A stretch of 64,000 nucleotides of DNA from Chamaea fasciata (Eukaryota > Chordata > Aves > Passeriformes > Sylviidae). Below the pieces are notes generated by a model. That model did not search any database and was not told the origin of the DNA. It saw nothing but the letters and a program-made list of their open reading frames with translations. Of this stretch, positions 35,630 to 49,042 are shown piece by piece; within the stretch, counting starts at the first letter, position 1, and each line of letters starts with the position of its first letter. The position numbers and the translations under genes are program-made. The stretch is from the NCBI GenBank assembly GCA_029207755.1, contig JARCOQ010000003.1:89358646-89422645 (forward strand), written 5' to 3'.

Positions 35630-36971
35630 GTTTGCCTCTCTGTGTAAATGTGTGCTGAATGTTTCTGTCTATGGATGAGGAATTTTAATACCAGCATGCA
35701 TTATTGAGTGTATTTTTATCATTTCCCTTTTTACTACAGATATATTTGTAGTTCTACAAAGATGATATTGATGAAATTTGGTGAATTATTATTTTTGTCT
35801 TGGTATACACTCAGAAACAGCATATTAGATTAAGAACTGACACTGGTCTGCTCTTTCTAGCAATGAGAGAAATTTACTTGAGGTTTCTCACAAGTATTGT
35901 TTCTTCCGCAACTATATCAGTAATTGATCTGAGCTATATTGATCATTGAATTTGCTATTGCACCATTGCATAACACTTTGGTCTTGCTGAAGATTTTCTT
36001 TCCCTTTCGTTTGCCAGGTCATCTGCTTATGTGTTTTTTTCTCTAGATCTTCCTAGTCCAAGAGCCAGATTTGTTAAAATCCGTGTATCGTGGATTGTTT
36101 TGACTGAGATGGGTTAAAGGGACAAACACATGAGTAAATCAGCCAAAATACTTGCAGTTCTAGGAGTGGGCACTGGGAAAACTGTGAGTCAAGTTGGGCC
36201 AGTTACTTCAGCTGGCACGGCTGCAGCTGGCAAGTGTAAGCAGCCTTTGTAGAGTCAAAAGAGGCTGATAAGATGCTGCAGCTTAACAGCACCTTCTCTC
36301 CTCTCACAGCAGCACTGTTATGACTCAGAATCACCCCCTCAGCCCCTAGTTTATGTGTAATTAAAAGTGCTTTAGTATTCTGAAGACTTTGCTATATTTT
36401 GCCATTCCAAGAACATTTCTTTCTACTATATTTTGTGAAAGAAGCATAAAATTGAGTATAGGAAAGGCACGGATAAGTTTTCTAAGACTTTGTCACAATA
36501 ATGAGCTTGCATGTTTTGTTCTTCTCTACTGCTTAAGAAGTCCACAGTTTCTATTCAGGTAACATGTTACGCTTACCAAAAAGAGCTAACTCACATTCAC
36601 AACTAACCTCTGTTTTGATGTCCTTTTTTTCAGAATTAATAGTGTTTATCACAGGTTTCAAGTGGTTAAGAGACTGGATTTTCACTCCTGTTGTTTGGAG
36701 ATTTCATCCTTCACATATGTGCATGGCCAGACTTCTATTGGGCAATTCCATCAAACATGGTCTCTTTTACTTACAACATATTTGAGGTTTATTCATAACT
36801 TCTGTACGTTCATCTTGCTCTTTGTACCACTGCTATCATGTTTACAGCATACTTCTAAAGTTATTGCTTTGCAATATTGGTGTTCAAAGATTTCTAATAT
36901 CTGTGAGAGTGTTGGTTCCTGAAGTGAGGATTTTTTGTCTTATTGTTCAATTGCACTTGGCTCTAATATAG

Positions 36972-37124
36972 GATGTGGCCGAGCGGCAGCAGGAATGCAA
37001 AGAGAAACTGCAGGAGATCTGTGATTTGCTTACACAGACTGAAAATCGACTCATCGGGCAGCGACAGTCTCTTGTTATTGGAGACAGCAAGGCTGAGCTG
37101 GAACAATACCAGACCAAACAGGAG
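36972..37124 (+). CDS. DST: DST exon W26, rod
   Basis: This 153 nt phase-0 exon reads [20 protein letters not shown] and then TQTENRLIG, ending YQTKQE at GAG|GTATGC. It is a spectrin repeat helix. The 2.05 kb intron after it (37125-39176) contains a small direct repeat (ATGGGGAGTGAA at about 37995 and 38025) and a 19-base T run at 38060-38078, but no recognised transposon. Confidence 0.95.
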
Positions 37125-39176
37125 GTATGCACAATTCCCGTCAGAGCAGTTAAAGAAGGCTGAGTGCAGAGGAAAGTGACTTGACTCTTTTGTTGGGTAA
37201 CAAGGCTTGTCATGTGAGAGGACAATAAAATAGATTTGTTGGACCTACCAAAAGCAATGGCTTAGCGGCATGCGTTTAAACTGCTGCCTGTGAAGATACT
37301 CCAGTACGTGCCAGTGGGAGAAGAGAAACTTCCAAATGAGGAGACACTAGAATAGGGAGTATGTGCTACACACTTCAAGAAGTACTCTTGAAGCAGGCAT
37401 GAATTTTTGTTACTATATTAGCTTAGGATTGGTTCTTGTTGCATCTGATAAAATCACATATGTTTTTTATCCTAAAATAATTTAGCCAGCTTTTTAACTG
37501 GTATGAGGAAGTATTTATTCCTGTCAGAGTACTTAGAAAAATTTTGCTGCAACATTTTCTCTTGCCTGAGGCCTTCCATTGCTTCATTCTTGTTTTGTTT
37601 TGAATTCTAGTTCTTATTAGTGTTTCTTGCACTCTTTGGTGTCCTCGTGTAGCAAACCCCTTTTAATTTGTTTGCTCTCCTTGCTCTTCAGCTGTATCCA
37701 GCCGCCTATAAACTTTTACTCTGTCCTGATACATATTGAGTTTATGACAGTTAAAGGACTGAAGGATTGGGTACTCCTCTTCTTCCTCCTCCTAGTATTA
37801 GTTTACTATCCTGTAGAACTCCAACTCTCTGTAAAAGGAGAAATTTCCTTATTCATCTTGCCTTGCTTTACTTATCTTTAAAGTAGTGCATCTAGTTTGT
37901 CAAAGTTTTTCTTACAGTCAGTCAATCATAAAGGTATCCCTGGGGTAGCTTTTAATATCTCTTACCTGTCTTAAGGATTTATGGCCTAAATTCATGGGGA
38001 GTGAAGAAATTGATGACCTTCACTCATGGGGAGTGAAAAACTGATACAGCATGTACCTCTTTTTTTTTTTTTTTTTTTCCCCATCAGCTGTTTGTGACTG
38101 CCTAGCAGACTAGTTGTCATTTTCGGACTGATTTCTGATTTCAAAAAGTGTGTCTTAGGAGGGAATGAGGGTTAAAACCAATCTTTTTTAGATCAAGTCA
38201 GAGCTTTCATCCTCAGTGCACTGTTTGAAAGGGAGCACAGAGATCTTAGTCACAAGAGAAGCTTTCCTTGATACAGGGTCCCCAGGAAAAACTTTCTAAT
38301 GCACTTGCAGAAGTGTTAAAATGAGCTGCAGTTTTAGCTGCTATATTCTACAATTTCTGCAAAATCTGTAGTCTAGAATGAGGATCAAATGTTCTGTCTT
38401 GCATCTCCAAGATTGTTACACTGCATAAAATGGTGGAAAATGTCATTGTTTCAGTAACTGGGAGAATGTATTCAACAGTGTAATCATTACAATTAAAGCT
38501 CCTCTCAGATAATTGGGAGGCTGACTGGGAGAACCACTTTGGGTAAATTAAAACTAAAGATCTGTCCTTTATGAAATTCAATGGAAGTAAGCATTCTTGA
38601 GAGACTGAAATATTGTGATTGATTGCAATAGAAGAAAAAAAAAAAGTGTGCTGTTTCTGGCCTGAACAAACCCAAGAAATACAGGAAAACTTTCACCCAG
38701 GAAGGATGATTATAGTTTTCTGACTTTTATTCAGTCAGATTATTTTCAGCAGCTTCCTGTTAGGATAGTAATGGACCAGAATAGTCCAGGAGACTCACTT
38801 TACTAACTGCAGTGTAGCAGACTTACTTAAGTCTTGATTTCAAAAAAAATAAGATATATGTTCTGCATATATGGGAATGCAATATTTGAACTGTTAAACA
38901 ACGGGGGGAAAGTGGCCTCAGTCTGAATAGGACTGTAAGCAAACAGATTTGCAATTTAAAAAAAAGTTATAGAAGACAGATTGAACTGCAACCACATTGT
39001 CAGATGTTGATGCCTTTGATTTTAATAATTGTCTGCAATTAAGTACTGTATCATGTGCAACTAGAAAGGACCAGTGTGGTGCTTACCCCTAGAAGAGAGA
39101 TAGTTCCAATAAGGTTAATTGGACAGAGCTCATGAATAATTTACTTACTCCAATTTGCTTTCTTTTTTATCAAAAG

Positions 39177-39410
39177 GAGATACAAAAAGACATGAGAACA
39201 AGTGCCCAGACACTGGCAGAGATTGTGAAAAATACTGAAACCTTCTTGAAAGAGAATGGAGAAAAGTTGTCACAAGAAGACAAGACTATTTTGGAACAGA
39301 AACTAAATGAAGCTAAGACAAAGTGTTTGCTCCTTAGCCAGAAGGCAGAAGAGTCCAAAAAAGAACTGGATAAAGCTATGACAACAGCAATTAAGCAGGA
39401 AACAGAAAAG
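39177..39410 (+). CDS. DST: DST exon W27, rod, with weak donor
   Basis: This 234 nt phase-0 exon reads [20 protein letters not shown], then [14 protein letters not shown], ending KQETEK. The donor AAG|GTTTTT is weak (only GT fits the consensus after the exon), but frame and protein continuity with [11 protein letters not shown] in W28 support it. An LTR insertion begins about 85 bp downstream. Confidence 0.94.
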
Positions 39411-39494
39411 GTTTTTAGGCAACCATTTCATACCTTTATTCAAACCTTTTTCATGTCTTACAGTATTAGTCGTGCAACTTACTCTTGTGTGGTA

Positions 39495-40531
39495 GGTTGA
39501 CCTTGTCTGGATGCCAAAAATCCATTCCATCACTTCCTCCCTCAGCTGGACAGGGGAGAGAATATTTAATGAAAGGCTTGTGGGTTGAGATAAGGGCAGG
39601 GAGACGTCACTCAAAGTTGCTGTCATGGGCAGAACAGGCTTGACTTGGGGAAATTAATTTATTACCAATCAAATCAGAATAGAATAATAATAAATAAAAA
39701 CTAAATCTTAAAGATACCTCCCCTCCACCTCTCCCTTGTTCCTGAACTCAGCTCTGGAATTCTCTCCTTCATTCACCACTGGTGCCAGGGGGATAGGGAA
39801 TGTGGATTGTGGTCAGTTCATCACGTATTGTCTCTGCTGCTCCTTCCTCCTCAAGGGGAGGACTCCTCACACTCTTCCTGTGCTCCAGTGTGGGGTCCCT
39901 CACACAGGAGATAGTCCTCCATGAACTCCAACGTGAGTCCATCCCAATGGCTCCAGCATGGTCCCTTCCATGGGGTGCAGTCCTTCAGGCACAGTGTTCC
40001 AGTATGTGGAATGACCCCGTGGAGTCACAAGTTGTGCCACAAGCCTGCTCAGGTGTGGGCTTTCCATGGGGGTCACAGCTTCCTTTGGTCATCCATGTGC
40101 TCTGGAGTGGGGTCTTCCCAGGGCTGCAGATGGATCTCTGCATCCCTGTGTCCCTCCATGGGGTTCAGGGGCACAGCTGCCTCACCATGGGCTGCACCAC
40201 AGGCTGCAGGGGAATCTCAGCTCTGGCACCTGCAGCAGCTCCTGCCCCTCCTTCTGCACTGACCTTGGAGTCTTCAGGGCTGTTCCTCTCACAAATCCTC
40301 ACCCCTCTCTTCAGGCTGCTGTTTTTCATGCATTTTCTGTTACCCTTTTACTACGTGATCTCAGAGTTGCTACCACCACTGCTGATGGGCTTGGCCTTAG
40401 CAAGTGGTGGGGCCATCTGGAGCCAGTTGGCACTGGGGCTGTTGGACATGGAGGAAGCTTCTGGCAGCTCCTCAGAGAAACCACCCCTGCAGCCCCCCTG
40501 ATTCCAAAACCTGGCCAAGCAAACCTAATAC
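39495..40531. mobile_element. Avian endogenous retrovirus LTR, probably solo (copy 1)
   Basis: About 1 kb of GC-richer sequence runs from GGTTGACCTTGTCTGGATGC to CAAGCAAACCTAATAC. It contains CAGCTGGACAGGGGAGAG, a central TGGGGTCCCTC/TCCAGCATGGTCCC repeat zone and GAAGCTTCTGGCAGC. I recognise this as a common songbird LTR family, probably ERVL-like; the exact family name is not certain. No retroviral gene was seen beside it. Target duplication and exact ends were not resolved. The 233-residue open frame within it is a by-product of its composition. Confidence 0.75.
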
Positions 40532-40733
40532 ATGTTGGTAAACTCTGGAAAGGTTAAAATCATATCTCATTTGGGTAACTAATAAGCCATTGGTTTATTC
40601 TCTTATAAAATAAACAGCAACCCCTATAGTAATCAAAAGTTCTCTTTGATGTTAATGTATTTTAAGTTGTTTATTTGTATATTTATTTGATATTTTGTGA
40701 TCTTTAAATTGAAACTGTGAATTTTCAATGTAG

Positions 40734-41015
40734 GTTGCAGCCATAGAACAGCTGGAAGAAAGTAAAAACACAATAGAAAATCTTTTGGATTGGTTATCAA
40801 ATGTGGATAAAGAAGCGGAGCATGGACGGAAATTTAAGCAAGTGATAGAACAGAATGGAACACACTTTGAAGAAGGAGATGTGAAAGTTTTTGAAGGAGA
40901 GGAGGATGATGTCAATGGTAATCTGCTGGAAATGCAGGAAGATATTGAAACTCGGGTGGATGGACTAGTAAAAAGCATAGATGATAATCTGAACCAGCAG
41001 TATCAGAAAGTCAAG
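40734..41015 (+). CDS. DST: DST exon W28, rod
   Basis: This 282 nt phase-0 exon reads [20 protein letters not shown] and then [15 protein letters not shown], ending NQQYQKVK at AAG|GTATGG. It is a spectrin repeat with a short acidic loop ([11 protein letters not shown]). The intron 41016-42749 (1.7 kb) is AT-rich, with no element recognised. Confidence 0.96.
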
Positions 41016-42749
41016 GTATGGTTACTGGGTTTATTCAACATTTAGGTGTATCACTCCTTACTCAACACAAGTGAACTAAATCTCATCCTGTTGGTCATAG
41101 GCTTTGGAGCAAGCACTAGGAAGACAGTAATACACAGTGGTAGGAATTTCAGTAGTTAGAATGTTTTGCACATTTGCCACTTTATTGCTGTTACTATAGT
41201 GGTTTCCTGCAAAATAAGAGAAAGGACACATTCAGCAAGGTAAACGTAAAGAATCATTGTGGTGAGCCTCTTATTTTTTGTAGTGAGAAATTGATGCAGG
41301 CAAATAAAATTGCAAAAAGTAGCAATATAAATTCATACCCTTTATGTGATTTTTTTCAAAAATCTTTGTGATACCCAGATGATTCATCCCCTTTTAATCC
41401 TCTGTGAATCCTGATTGCAAATTGCTGCAAATAATAGTTTACTGAAATTACAGTTATCATTTCCTACAACTTTAACACATGGGCAAAGCAGTGTTTGATG
41501 GCTTCAGAAGCGTGAAGTTACATAAAATTACAGTGCAGCATTTTAAAAATAGATTTTCCTGGTAGGTTGGAAGCAGTTAAAATAGTAAGAGTTCAGTTTT
41601 ATGGTGTTCGCTGACTTACAGCTGAGAAACCAAGAACCTTTAGGTGTGAGTTGATTGACACCTTAAAGAAAATTATTATGCTTGTAACTGATAGTATTTT
41701 GGATTTCCTTTTTATTTTAAAAAAAACCCAAAAGCAACCTAAACAAATAGGATTATTGGATTTTGTGTACATGATATTTTTACTCCTACTTTTTTTGACA
41801 GTTCATTTCTGCACCTAGTGCCTACAGAATAATTGGCCACTGTACTCATGGAAGAAAAACATAGTGTTTATTTTACATAGCTATTTTTCATGGGAGACCT
41901 TCAAGAATGAAGAATTTTTTTAAGAAATATATTTGAAATATGTTTTTCATTTGGAATATATTTCTAGTTCCTGGACTTAAATATTTTTATGGGATTGAAA
42001 AATTCAGGTGTGAAGATTGTGTCTTGATTTTAAATGTCAACTGGACCTGTTTTATAACTAACTATATTTGATAAGAATCATGGCTCTGGATTTTGAAAAA
42101 TGAAATTTCAAAACCCAAGTAAATTTCTGTTCATTGAGTGTAAGAAGAAAGTATCTACTATGTTTGATGCTTTTACTCCTTTAGGTCTGCTTGTCTGCAA
42201 TGGCAGCTACAATATAAGTAATGGGACATCGAGAGTTTTGATTAGGAAAGTTGCCTACCTTTGAATGTTTTATTTGTTAAATCCCATTTTGAGACAGAGA
42301 ATTAGGAAAATTTTGATTACACTAAGTACACCATCATAAATGCTAAGTAATAAGCAAGTTAAATTTTTTTAGAAAAAAGTTAAAGCGATTGATAATGTCT
42401 AATTTTTCTCCAAAGAGTTGTCTTTTGGAAGTACAGGGGAAAATGTTTGTGTGATATGTACGTCCAGGTATCACTGGATTGCAATGATACTTGAACATTT
42501 CCATGTGGTCATGGCCTGTACATCTGGCAAAAATTACCATTGAATGTTTTGAAAAATTTTTTTTACTGCACAGAAATATGATGACCAAGAGTCACACTTT
42601 CACTTAAATTACTGAAAAAATGTGGGGTTTATAATAAAAAAAAATGAGAATTAGAAAAGCCTTTTATCATTTTGGTGTTTGTTTTACATGTCCTTTTCTA
42701 AGGAACCATGTGAGAAGGTGCAGGTTGTAATTTTTTCTTTTATTTGTAG

Positions 42750-43295
42750 GCTCAACATGAGAAAATTATTTCCCAGCAGCAGGCTATCATAGTAGCAACT
42801 CAGTCTGCTCAGGCACTGCTTGAGAAACAAGGGCACTACCTTACCCCTGAAGAAAAAGACAAGATGCAAAGGAACATGAAAGAGCTGAAGGCTCAGTATG
42901 AGACTGCTTTGGCTGAATCAGAACGAAAAATGAAATTGACCCATTCTCTAAGGGAAGAATTGGAGAAATTTGATGCAGACTATAGTGAATTTGAAACGTG
43001 GCTGCAGCAAGCAGAACAAGAACTTGGCAATTTGGAGGCAGGCGCTTCTGACTTCAGTGGTATTATGGTCAAACTAAAAAGGCAGAAGAGTTTTTCAGAA
43101 GATGTTATATCTCACAAAGGTGATTTACGCTATATTACAATTTCTGGACAAAGAGTTTTGGATGCTGCAAGGTCATGTAGCAAAAGAGATGGTGTGAAGG
43201 TTGACAAAGATGGTATCGATACTTCAGCTACATATGCTGAGGTGCAAAATAAATTGGATAAAGCTTCAGATCGCTTCAAATCTCTCTATACTAAG
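42750..43295 (+). CDS. DST: DST exon W29, rod
   Basis: This 546 nt phase-0 exon (182 residues) reads [20 protein letters not shown], then [19 protein letters not shown] and [20 protein letters not shown], ending KSLYTK at AAG|GTAAGT. It spans more than one spectrin repeat. The [12 protein letters not shown] stretch is very highly conserved in spectraplakins. The 2.4 kb intron 43296-45722 shows nothing recognisable. Confidence 0.97.
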
Positions 43296-45722
43296 GTAAG
43301 TTTTATTTATACTGAATAGGAATGACTGCTGTAATTGATTTAGCAGCTTGTGTAGACAGGAGCTAGTTGATGAACCAAACACTATGAGAAGTTGTAAATT
43401 CTTTGTGTCTCAAAGTTAGGTAACAGAACAAGATACTTTTCTAGAAGATCTGCTTTAGTCAAGTGTCAGACTATTAAAGGCCTAAATGGGTGATGCTTTC
43501 TACTTTGTGTTATAAGGAGGAAATGAGATCAGAGTTCTTCATTATTCTTTCCAGCCTTAAACAGCCTCTGAGACTGTTGCAGCTAAGAATGCCTTGAGTA
43601 ATGTTTTGGGGTGGAAATAAATTGTAATACTTTCAGGTATATAATGTTATTATATGTTACTTGCAATATTTTCCACAACTGTTTATTTACTGGGCTCCCT
43701 ACTAATAAAATTAGTGTAAAAAGAGAGAGAATGCCAAAAATAGCAAGTAAAGTTTTAATTTTAATTTGCATCCTGAAACAGTTTATCCCAATGTGACCTT
43801 TGTTGCCAGCATTAGGCATGAAAAAACTTAGTGATTTAAGGACAGCAATTATTTTCCGCTGCTCTGCCAAGTAAACATTTTATCCTTAACAATATCAGCT
43901 TAGTGTCTAACTAATGAGTAATTAGCAGTGCAAAATCCTCCATATACCTTAGAGAGGAAAGATAATCTAGCTCTCTGTGCTAGGTTCACATATGGAATCT
44001 TCCTGATAGATCTAGACAAACATCAACTAGTCAGTCTCACATGCTAAACTTCCAGCTGTTTTCAAAAAACCAAGTGTTGTTCGATATTGATAATATTCCA
44101 GAACTGTAAACTTTTGAGATAATTATTAATTGAACCACGGAAGAGAGAGCTGCTGTCAGTAGCCTTTGTGCTATTTCATCTTTTTCTAAGATCATAGGGT
44201 CTAACTCCTTAGTAGAGCTTCAATGTCCATTGGTACAGTGTTGGTCTGCAACAGTGGCCATCTTTGTCTGGAGATTTTTATCTCTTTACGGTTTTCATGC
44301 TCAGAAATGTAAATTCTATAAAGACATGTATTTGCATGGTTAAAAATGCAGTGTAAAACTTGTTTTCTCGGTTTGTAAAGACAGCTGTTCATTTACAGAA
44401 GCACATTTTCCTTTTTCTGCTTAACTGGTATGAACAGGGAAGCTAAATTGAAAATTCTATTGACATGTCAGATTTCCTCCAGCTGGTTTATTGAATTACT
44501 TTGAGTGTGAATGTAAAGATTTCATAGCAAAATTTTTCAGAGACCTTGTTTTTATGCACATAGACAATCCCATGCTGACAACTTGATTTGTCAATTTTCC
44601 AAATTCTATCCTTTCCGTGTATACATTTAGCAGGTTTATAATAGACATGCTTTAAATATTTGACAATAAATATGCAGAACAAAGTAGACCTTTTTTGCCT
44701 TTAAGGACAGAATTCTAAAAAGTGAAATTGTCCACAATTGGTGAGATTTTCCAAGTTGTAAATGAATTGGTGGTAACCTTTTTTGCCTTTTCTAAAAGTT
44801 TCTTGCTTTAATGAATCCTTAGATTGCTTTTACTTATATATTGTATGTATTTGCACATGTGTGAGACATAATTTTATAGATTTATATGTTGAATGAATCC
44901 TAAAGTCAGTTCTTGGTTAACTGGTTATATAAATAAGCATGTTCTATGTCTGCCCACCAGATGGAGACCAAGTACAATTTGTAAATACTAAAATACAGTA
45001 TCTGGAAGGTTCAGAATATAAATATTTATGTAACTGTTTATAAATATTTTGACTTGATACAATCAGATTTTGCTTGTGAAACCATCTCCAGAAAGTCTGA
45101 AAGGGTTTCACTGACTTTTTTATGTGACAATTTGCTGTAAACACTTTGGGGCATGTTAACATATAGGACTAATAGGGTCTTGTTCAGATGATGTTTGTAA
45201 GTGAATAAAACAAAGCATATGTACAATACTGAACCATATCACTTTGGATTCACTATGCAGGTAAAGTAGTTATGAAAACAGTACTCTACTGTTTGTATTT
45301 TAATGACCATTCATATCTCTCCTGATTTTATAAAAGATTTCTAGCTTCCAGAGGGTTTCTACATTTCTGCTTTCCACTTGCTTTCTACATATTTGGTGCC
45401 AGAGTTCTGATAAAGAATCTTTATACCAGTGAATCAAAAATTATTTCTGAAGTTTTTCCTATGCTAGTACAGCAAATAAGATTCCAGTTTCCCATCTGCA
45501 TCAGTGATTTAATCCTAAATCACCCTTTAGGAGCACAAACTGGTAAGACCTGCATAGCCTGTCCAGCTGTCATGTCTTAGTTCAGAAATCAGACAGTGAA
45601 ATGATGGCAGGAAAAAATGATGCAGTATTACAGGGAGGAGTGTATAACTTTGAGATTGGTACGAAATGCAACCCACAGTTTAATGCCTGCATATTTGCTT
45701 GTTTCTTTTTTTACTCTTTTAG

Positions 45723-45899
45723 TGTAGCATCCTTGGAAATAACCTTAAAGACTTGGTGGATAAATACCAGCATTATGAAGATGCTTCATCTGGACTTTTG
45801 TCAGGTCTCCAGGCCTCTGAAATAGCTGTGAACAAACAACTATCAGAGCCAATTGCAGTGGATCCCAAAAATCTCCAAAGACAGCTTGAAGAAACTAAG
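45723..45899 (+). CDS. DST: DST exon W30, rod
   Basis: This 177 nt phase-0 exon reads [20 protein letters not shown] and then [20 protein letters not shown], ending at AAG|GTGAAA (weak donor). It is highly conserved. The following 2.65 kb intron (45900-48549) contains a 42-base T run at 47536-47577 and no recognised gene. Confidence 0.96.
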
Positions 45900-47533
45900 G
45901 TGAAAAGCTTTAAAATGCAGCAGCACTTTTGTTTTAAAAGGAACTGCTTTTTAGTCTGAAAAACAGGATGATGTAATATAATCCACGTGGCTGCAGGCCA
46001 AATTCTTGCCTTGCATGTGGGCATACAGCTTCTATGGTTCTGAAATTTGCCTGTCTAGAGCAATATCTGAAAAGCACTGGCTGAAAAAAATGGGGTACCA
46101 AGATTCCAATAGCAGTGGTGAAAGCAAGATGTGTTTTCTATCACTTAGAAAATGATAGGGTGATATCTGGAAAGTTTTTGAACTAAGAAAGGATTTATGG
46201 TTTGCTATCAGAATAAGGTTTGGATAGTGTTCCAGATAGAGAAGTCCATTTGATTGTTGTCTGTGACTCTTGATTCTTTTTCTGTTCACATTTGCGTGTT
46301 ACTTCATCATGAAAAGGATCATACCAAGTGAACAGTGTGATGTGAGTAGACTGTCTGCCTGTTTCAGTTTCACCCAGTGAAACTATATACCCTGCAGAGA
46401 GTGAATCTAACATAATTTGTGTTGCACAGAAAAACAGTATTTTTTTATTTTTTGCCACTGAGGATGTAATTCATGACTTTATGTAAATCCTAGTACAGGC
46501 AAGACTAGTAAGTGATGGAGCTTATGAAAGTAAAACTCTGGATACCTGTATAAAGTGTAGGTTTGGAGAAGGCTTTAGGAACCCAAGTATATGGTGAGTT
46601 ATATAAAGTTTCATACAGTCTGTCATCTTTGAATTGACTTTTATATTTTCATAAACACATTCAATCACCTATACTATAAATAAAATGCAAGACTATTTGG
46701 TTTTTAGTGAGCAAGACTACTGGTCAGGCATTTTCTCGCTGTTTTGTCTGTGCTTGGTGAAGTTTCAGTGCTGATCAGACACGTTTACTATTGAAAAATG
46801 ATAGTCAATGGCTTTTGGAAAGTACATACTTTAACCATTTCCCTCACATCAGCCTGAGCAGTAGTTACTTTTATCTGTGGTATCTTTCAAATTTGCTGCT
46901 GGAAATGCCCAGCACTTCGGTGCATGACAGCAAAAGGAGACAAATCACAGCCGTGTTTAAGACAACCAAATTAAAAGTGCGAATTGTGAACTCCTAACAA
47001 TTGAACATTTAGGTACATTTGTGCTTCCAAGCACTAGAAGAGTAGGAATAAAACTAATTACAATTTGAGGATTCATTTAAACTTTTTGTTCCTTATGCCA
47101 AAATGAATTATATTCTCTGTAATGCAAATTTTCATGGACGTAATACAAAAGGAGTGAGTACTAGGGTTCTTTTTATTAAATGTCTACATGGATTACTTGT
47201 CACACAAAAGAGCACTCAATGACTGTGCGTTGGGAAGAAGGGAAAGGGTACAAAATGTCAGAAGACTCAAAGGAAGAGAAAAAATAGGAGGCTGAAGAAA
47301 GCAAGCCAATTACTGAAAGCAAAACAAAGAGTATTTTGAGGAAGTCAGGTGTTGCAAGTTAAAGCTGTCCCTTGTAGCCAACACATGCAGCTGATAATCC
47401 AGCTAGACACAGACCTTGGCAGCATGGTGAGGTCTAATCTTTTTATGGGGATTAACTGTTCTTCAGAATATTCTTCACTGCCTCTGGCATCAGCTTGCTT
47501 GCCTTCTGTTAGTATACAAGGTTTTATGGTACT

Positions 47534-47535
<2 letters not shown>

Positions 47536-47577
<42 letters not shown>
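47536..47577. repeat. Uninterrupted 42-base poly(T) tract
   Basis: A pure T homopolymer of about 42 bases lies in the intron after W30 and is flanked by ordinary sequence. No TTTATT (reverse-strand AATAAA) lies just to its right, so a minus-strand retrocopy tail is not supported. Homopolymer length in assemblies is error-prone. Confidence 0.85.
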
Positions 47578-48549
47578 CCTTCCCCTTTCTCTCTGCACAA
47601 GTTCTAGCCTAAGCCTCTTCAGATCTCTTGGAGACTCATTGTGTCAAATGGGTCAGCAAAATGATGTGCTGTGCTCTGGCACACTCTTATGCTCTGGGTA
47701 CCACTTCTGAGTGCACTGACAAAGCGTCTTAGTGCTGGCAGGGCACCTTTTGATTCATGTATTCATTAAGTATCGATGAATATCAAAAAGTAAATGAGAT
47801 GTCCCTTCATTTTGGACTTCTGTAAGCTTCCAGTGAATCAAAACATGCACTCGCACAGAGGCCTGAAATAATTTAAAAATAAATAAAATAAATATAAAAT
47901 TATTTACCCTAAAGGACTCATACACACTAGAGAGATAAAGCCATTAAAACTTGATTCAGCCTTACTGTCTTTTTTGACACTGGAGAAAATCATGGCTGGG
48001 CTAGTCTCTGGACGTGTGTTCCTTGGTTAGATGGACAAACCTAGGCAAAAATCAGCCACACTGCTTCAGGGGTTCCTGGCTGTTAAGGCAATAATATTGT
48101 TTCAAGCTATTCCTTTGGTCCTACAATATCAGCCTGAATCTTTGTCAATACCAGTGCTGGTGAATGTGTAACTGCTGCTGTTGATTGTACGCTTTTCCCT
48201 CTGAATTGTTCTTAGATGCTGAGTTGAAAAAAGTGTTTATAATAGTCTGTACAATGGGTCTTTAGAAACAGTTAATCAAAAGACATGTTTAAAGTTGCAT
48301 GCAAGAAATAAGTTGGGTCAGACTTTACCTTATGTTTTATTCTAAAAAAGGTGGTGAATGAACTAAACCAAGGGCCAGAATGTTAACAGCAGCCATAACC
48401 GCTGGTCAAGAATTTTCTTAAGGAGAGGTCACAAATTGAGTTAGTTTATTCCCAGCACTAAGTTTAGGTTCTGTGATGTATCTCAAGTCTTGCTTCTGTG
48501 AATATCAGCTGTACTGAAAAACATAACTGATAATAGTGGAATTTTACAG

Positions 48550-48673
48550 GTTCTTCAGGGACAAGTGTCTAACCACCAAATTGCTGTAGAAAAACTGAAA
48601 AAAGCTGCTGAAGTGTTATTGGACACAAGGGGAGAATTGACACCAGACAAAGATGAGATTCAGAAAACACTGG
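48550..48673 (+). CDS. DST: DST exon W31, rod
   Basis: This 124 nt exon starts in phase 0 with VLQGQVSNHQIAVEKLKKAA and ends KTL plus G of a split Asp codon at G|GTAAAA. It is a spectrin repeat helix. The 1.8 kb intron after it contains the second LTR copy. Confidence 0.95.
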
Positions 48674-49042
48674 GTAAAATATTTGCTTTTCTTAACCTCT
48701 TTTTATCACTTGTGTCTGCATGCAGGTTCTGGAAGAGAAAAATTACAGAGCTTCCACATTCTGATGTCACTGTTCAAGTCCATGTTTTGTTGATTCAAAA
48801 GTCATTACAACACAGTAATTTAATTGTTGGTCTCTCTCCTACATGGGTCCTTATGCTTTTCACTGCCATTTCATTTTTTTCTTTTTACAGAAATAGGGAT
48901 TTCTGAGCAGAGGTAGTGATTTGCTGAGAATCATAAATTCTCCAGAGAAGTATGACTCCGAGGAACCTGTTTACAGGCAGTTATTTGAAGTTTGCTTAGC
49001 TTAGGAATTACTGCCTCCTAACTTGAAGAAACTGTCTATGAA

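Noticed and set aside
39800..40557. Overlapping open frames of 233, 163 and 113 residues
   Set aside because: They lie inside the GC-rich LTR copy, are rich in Pro, Ser, Leu and Trp as expected from its repeat composition, overlap in three frames, and have no recognisable domain.
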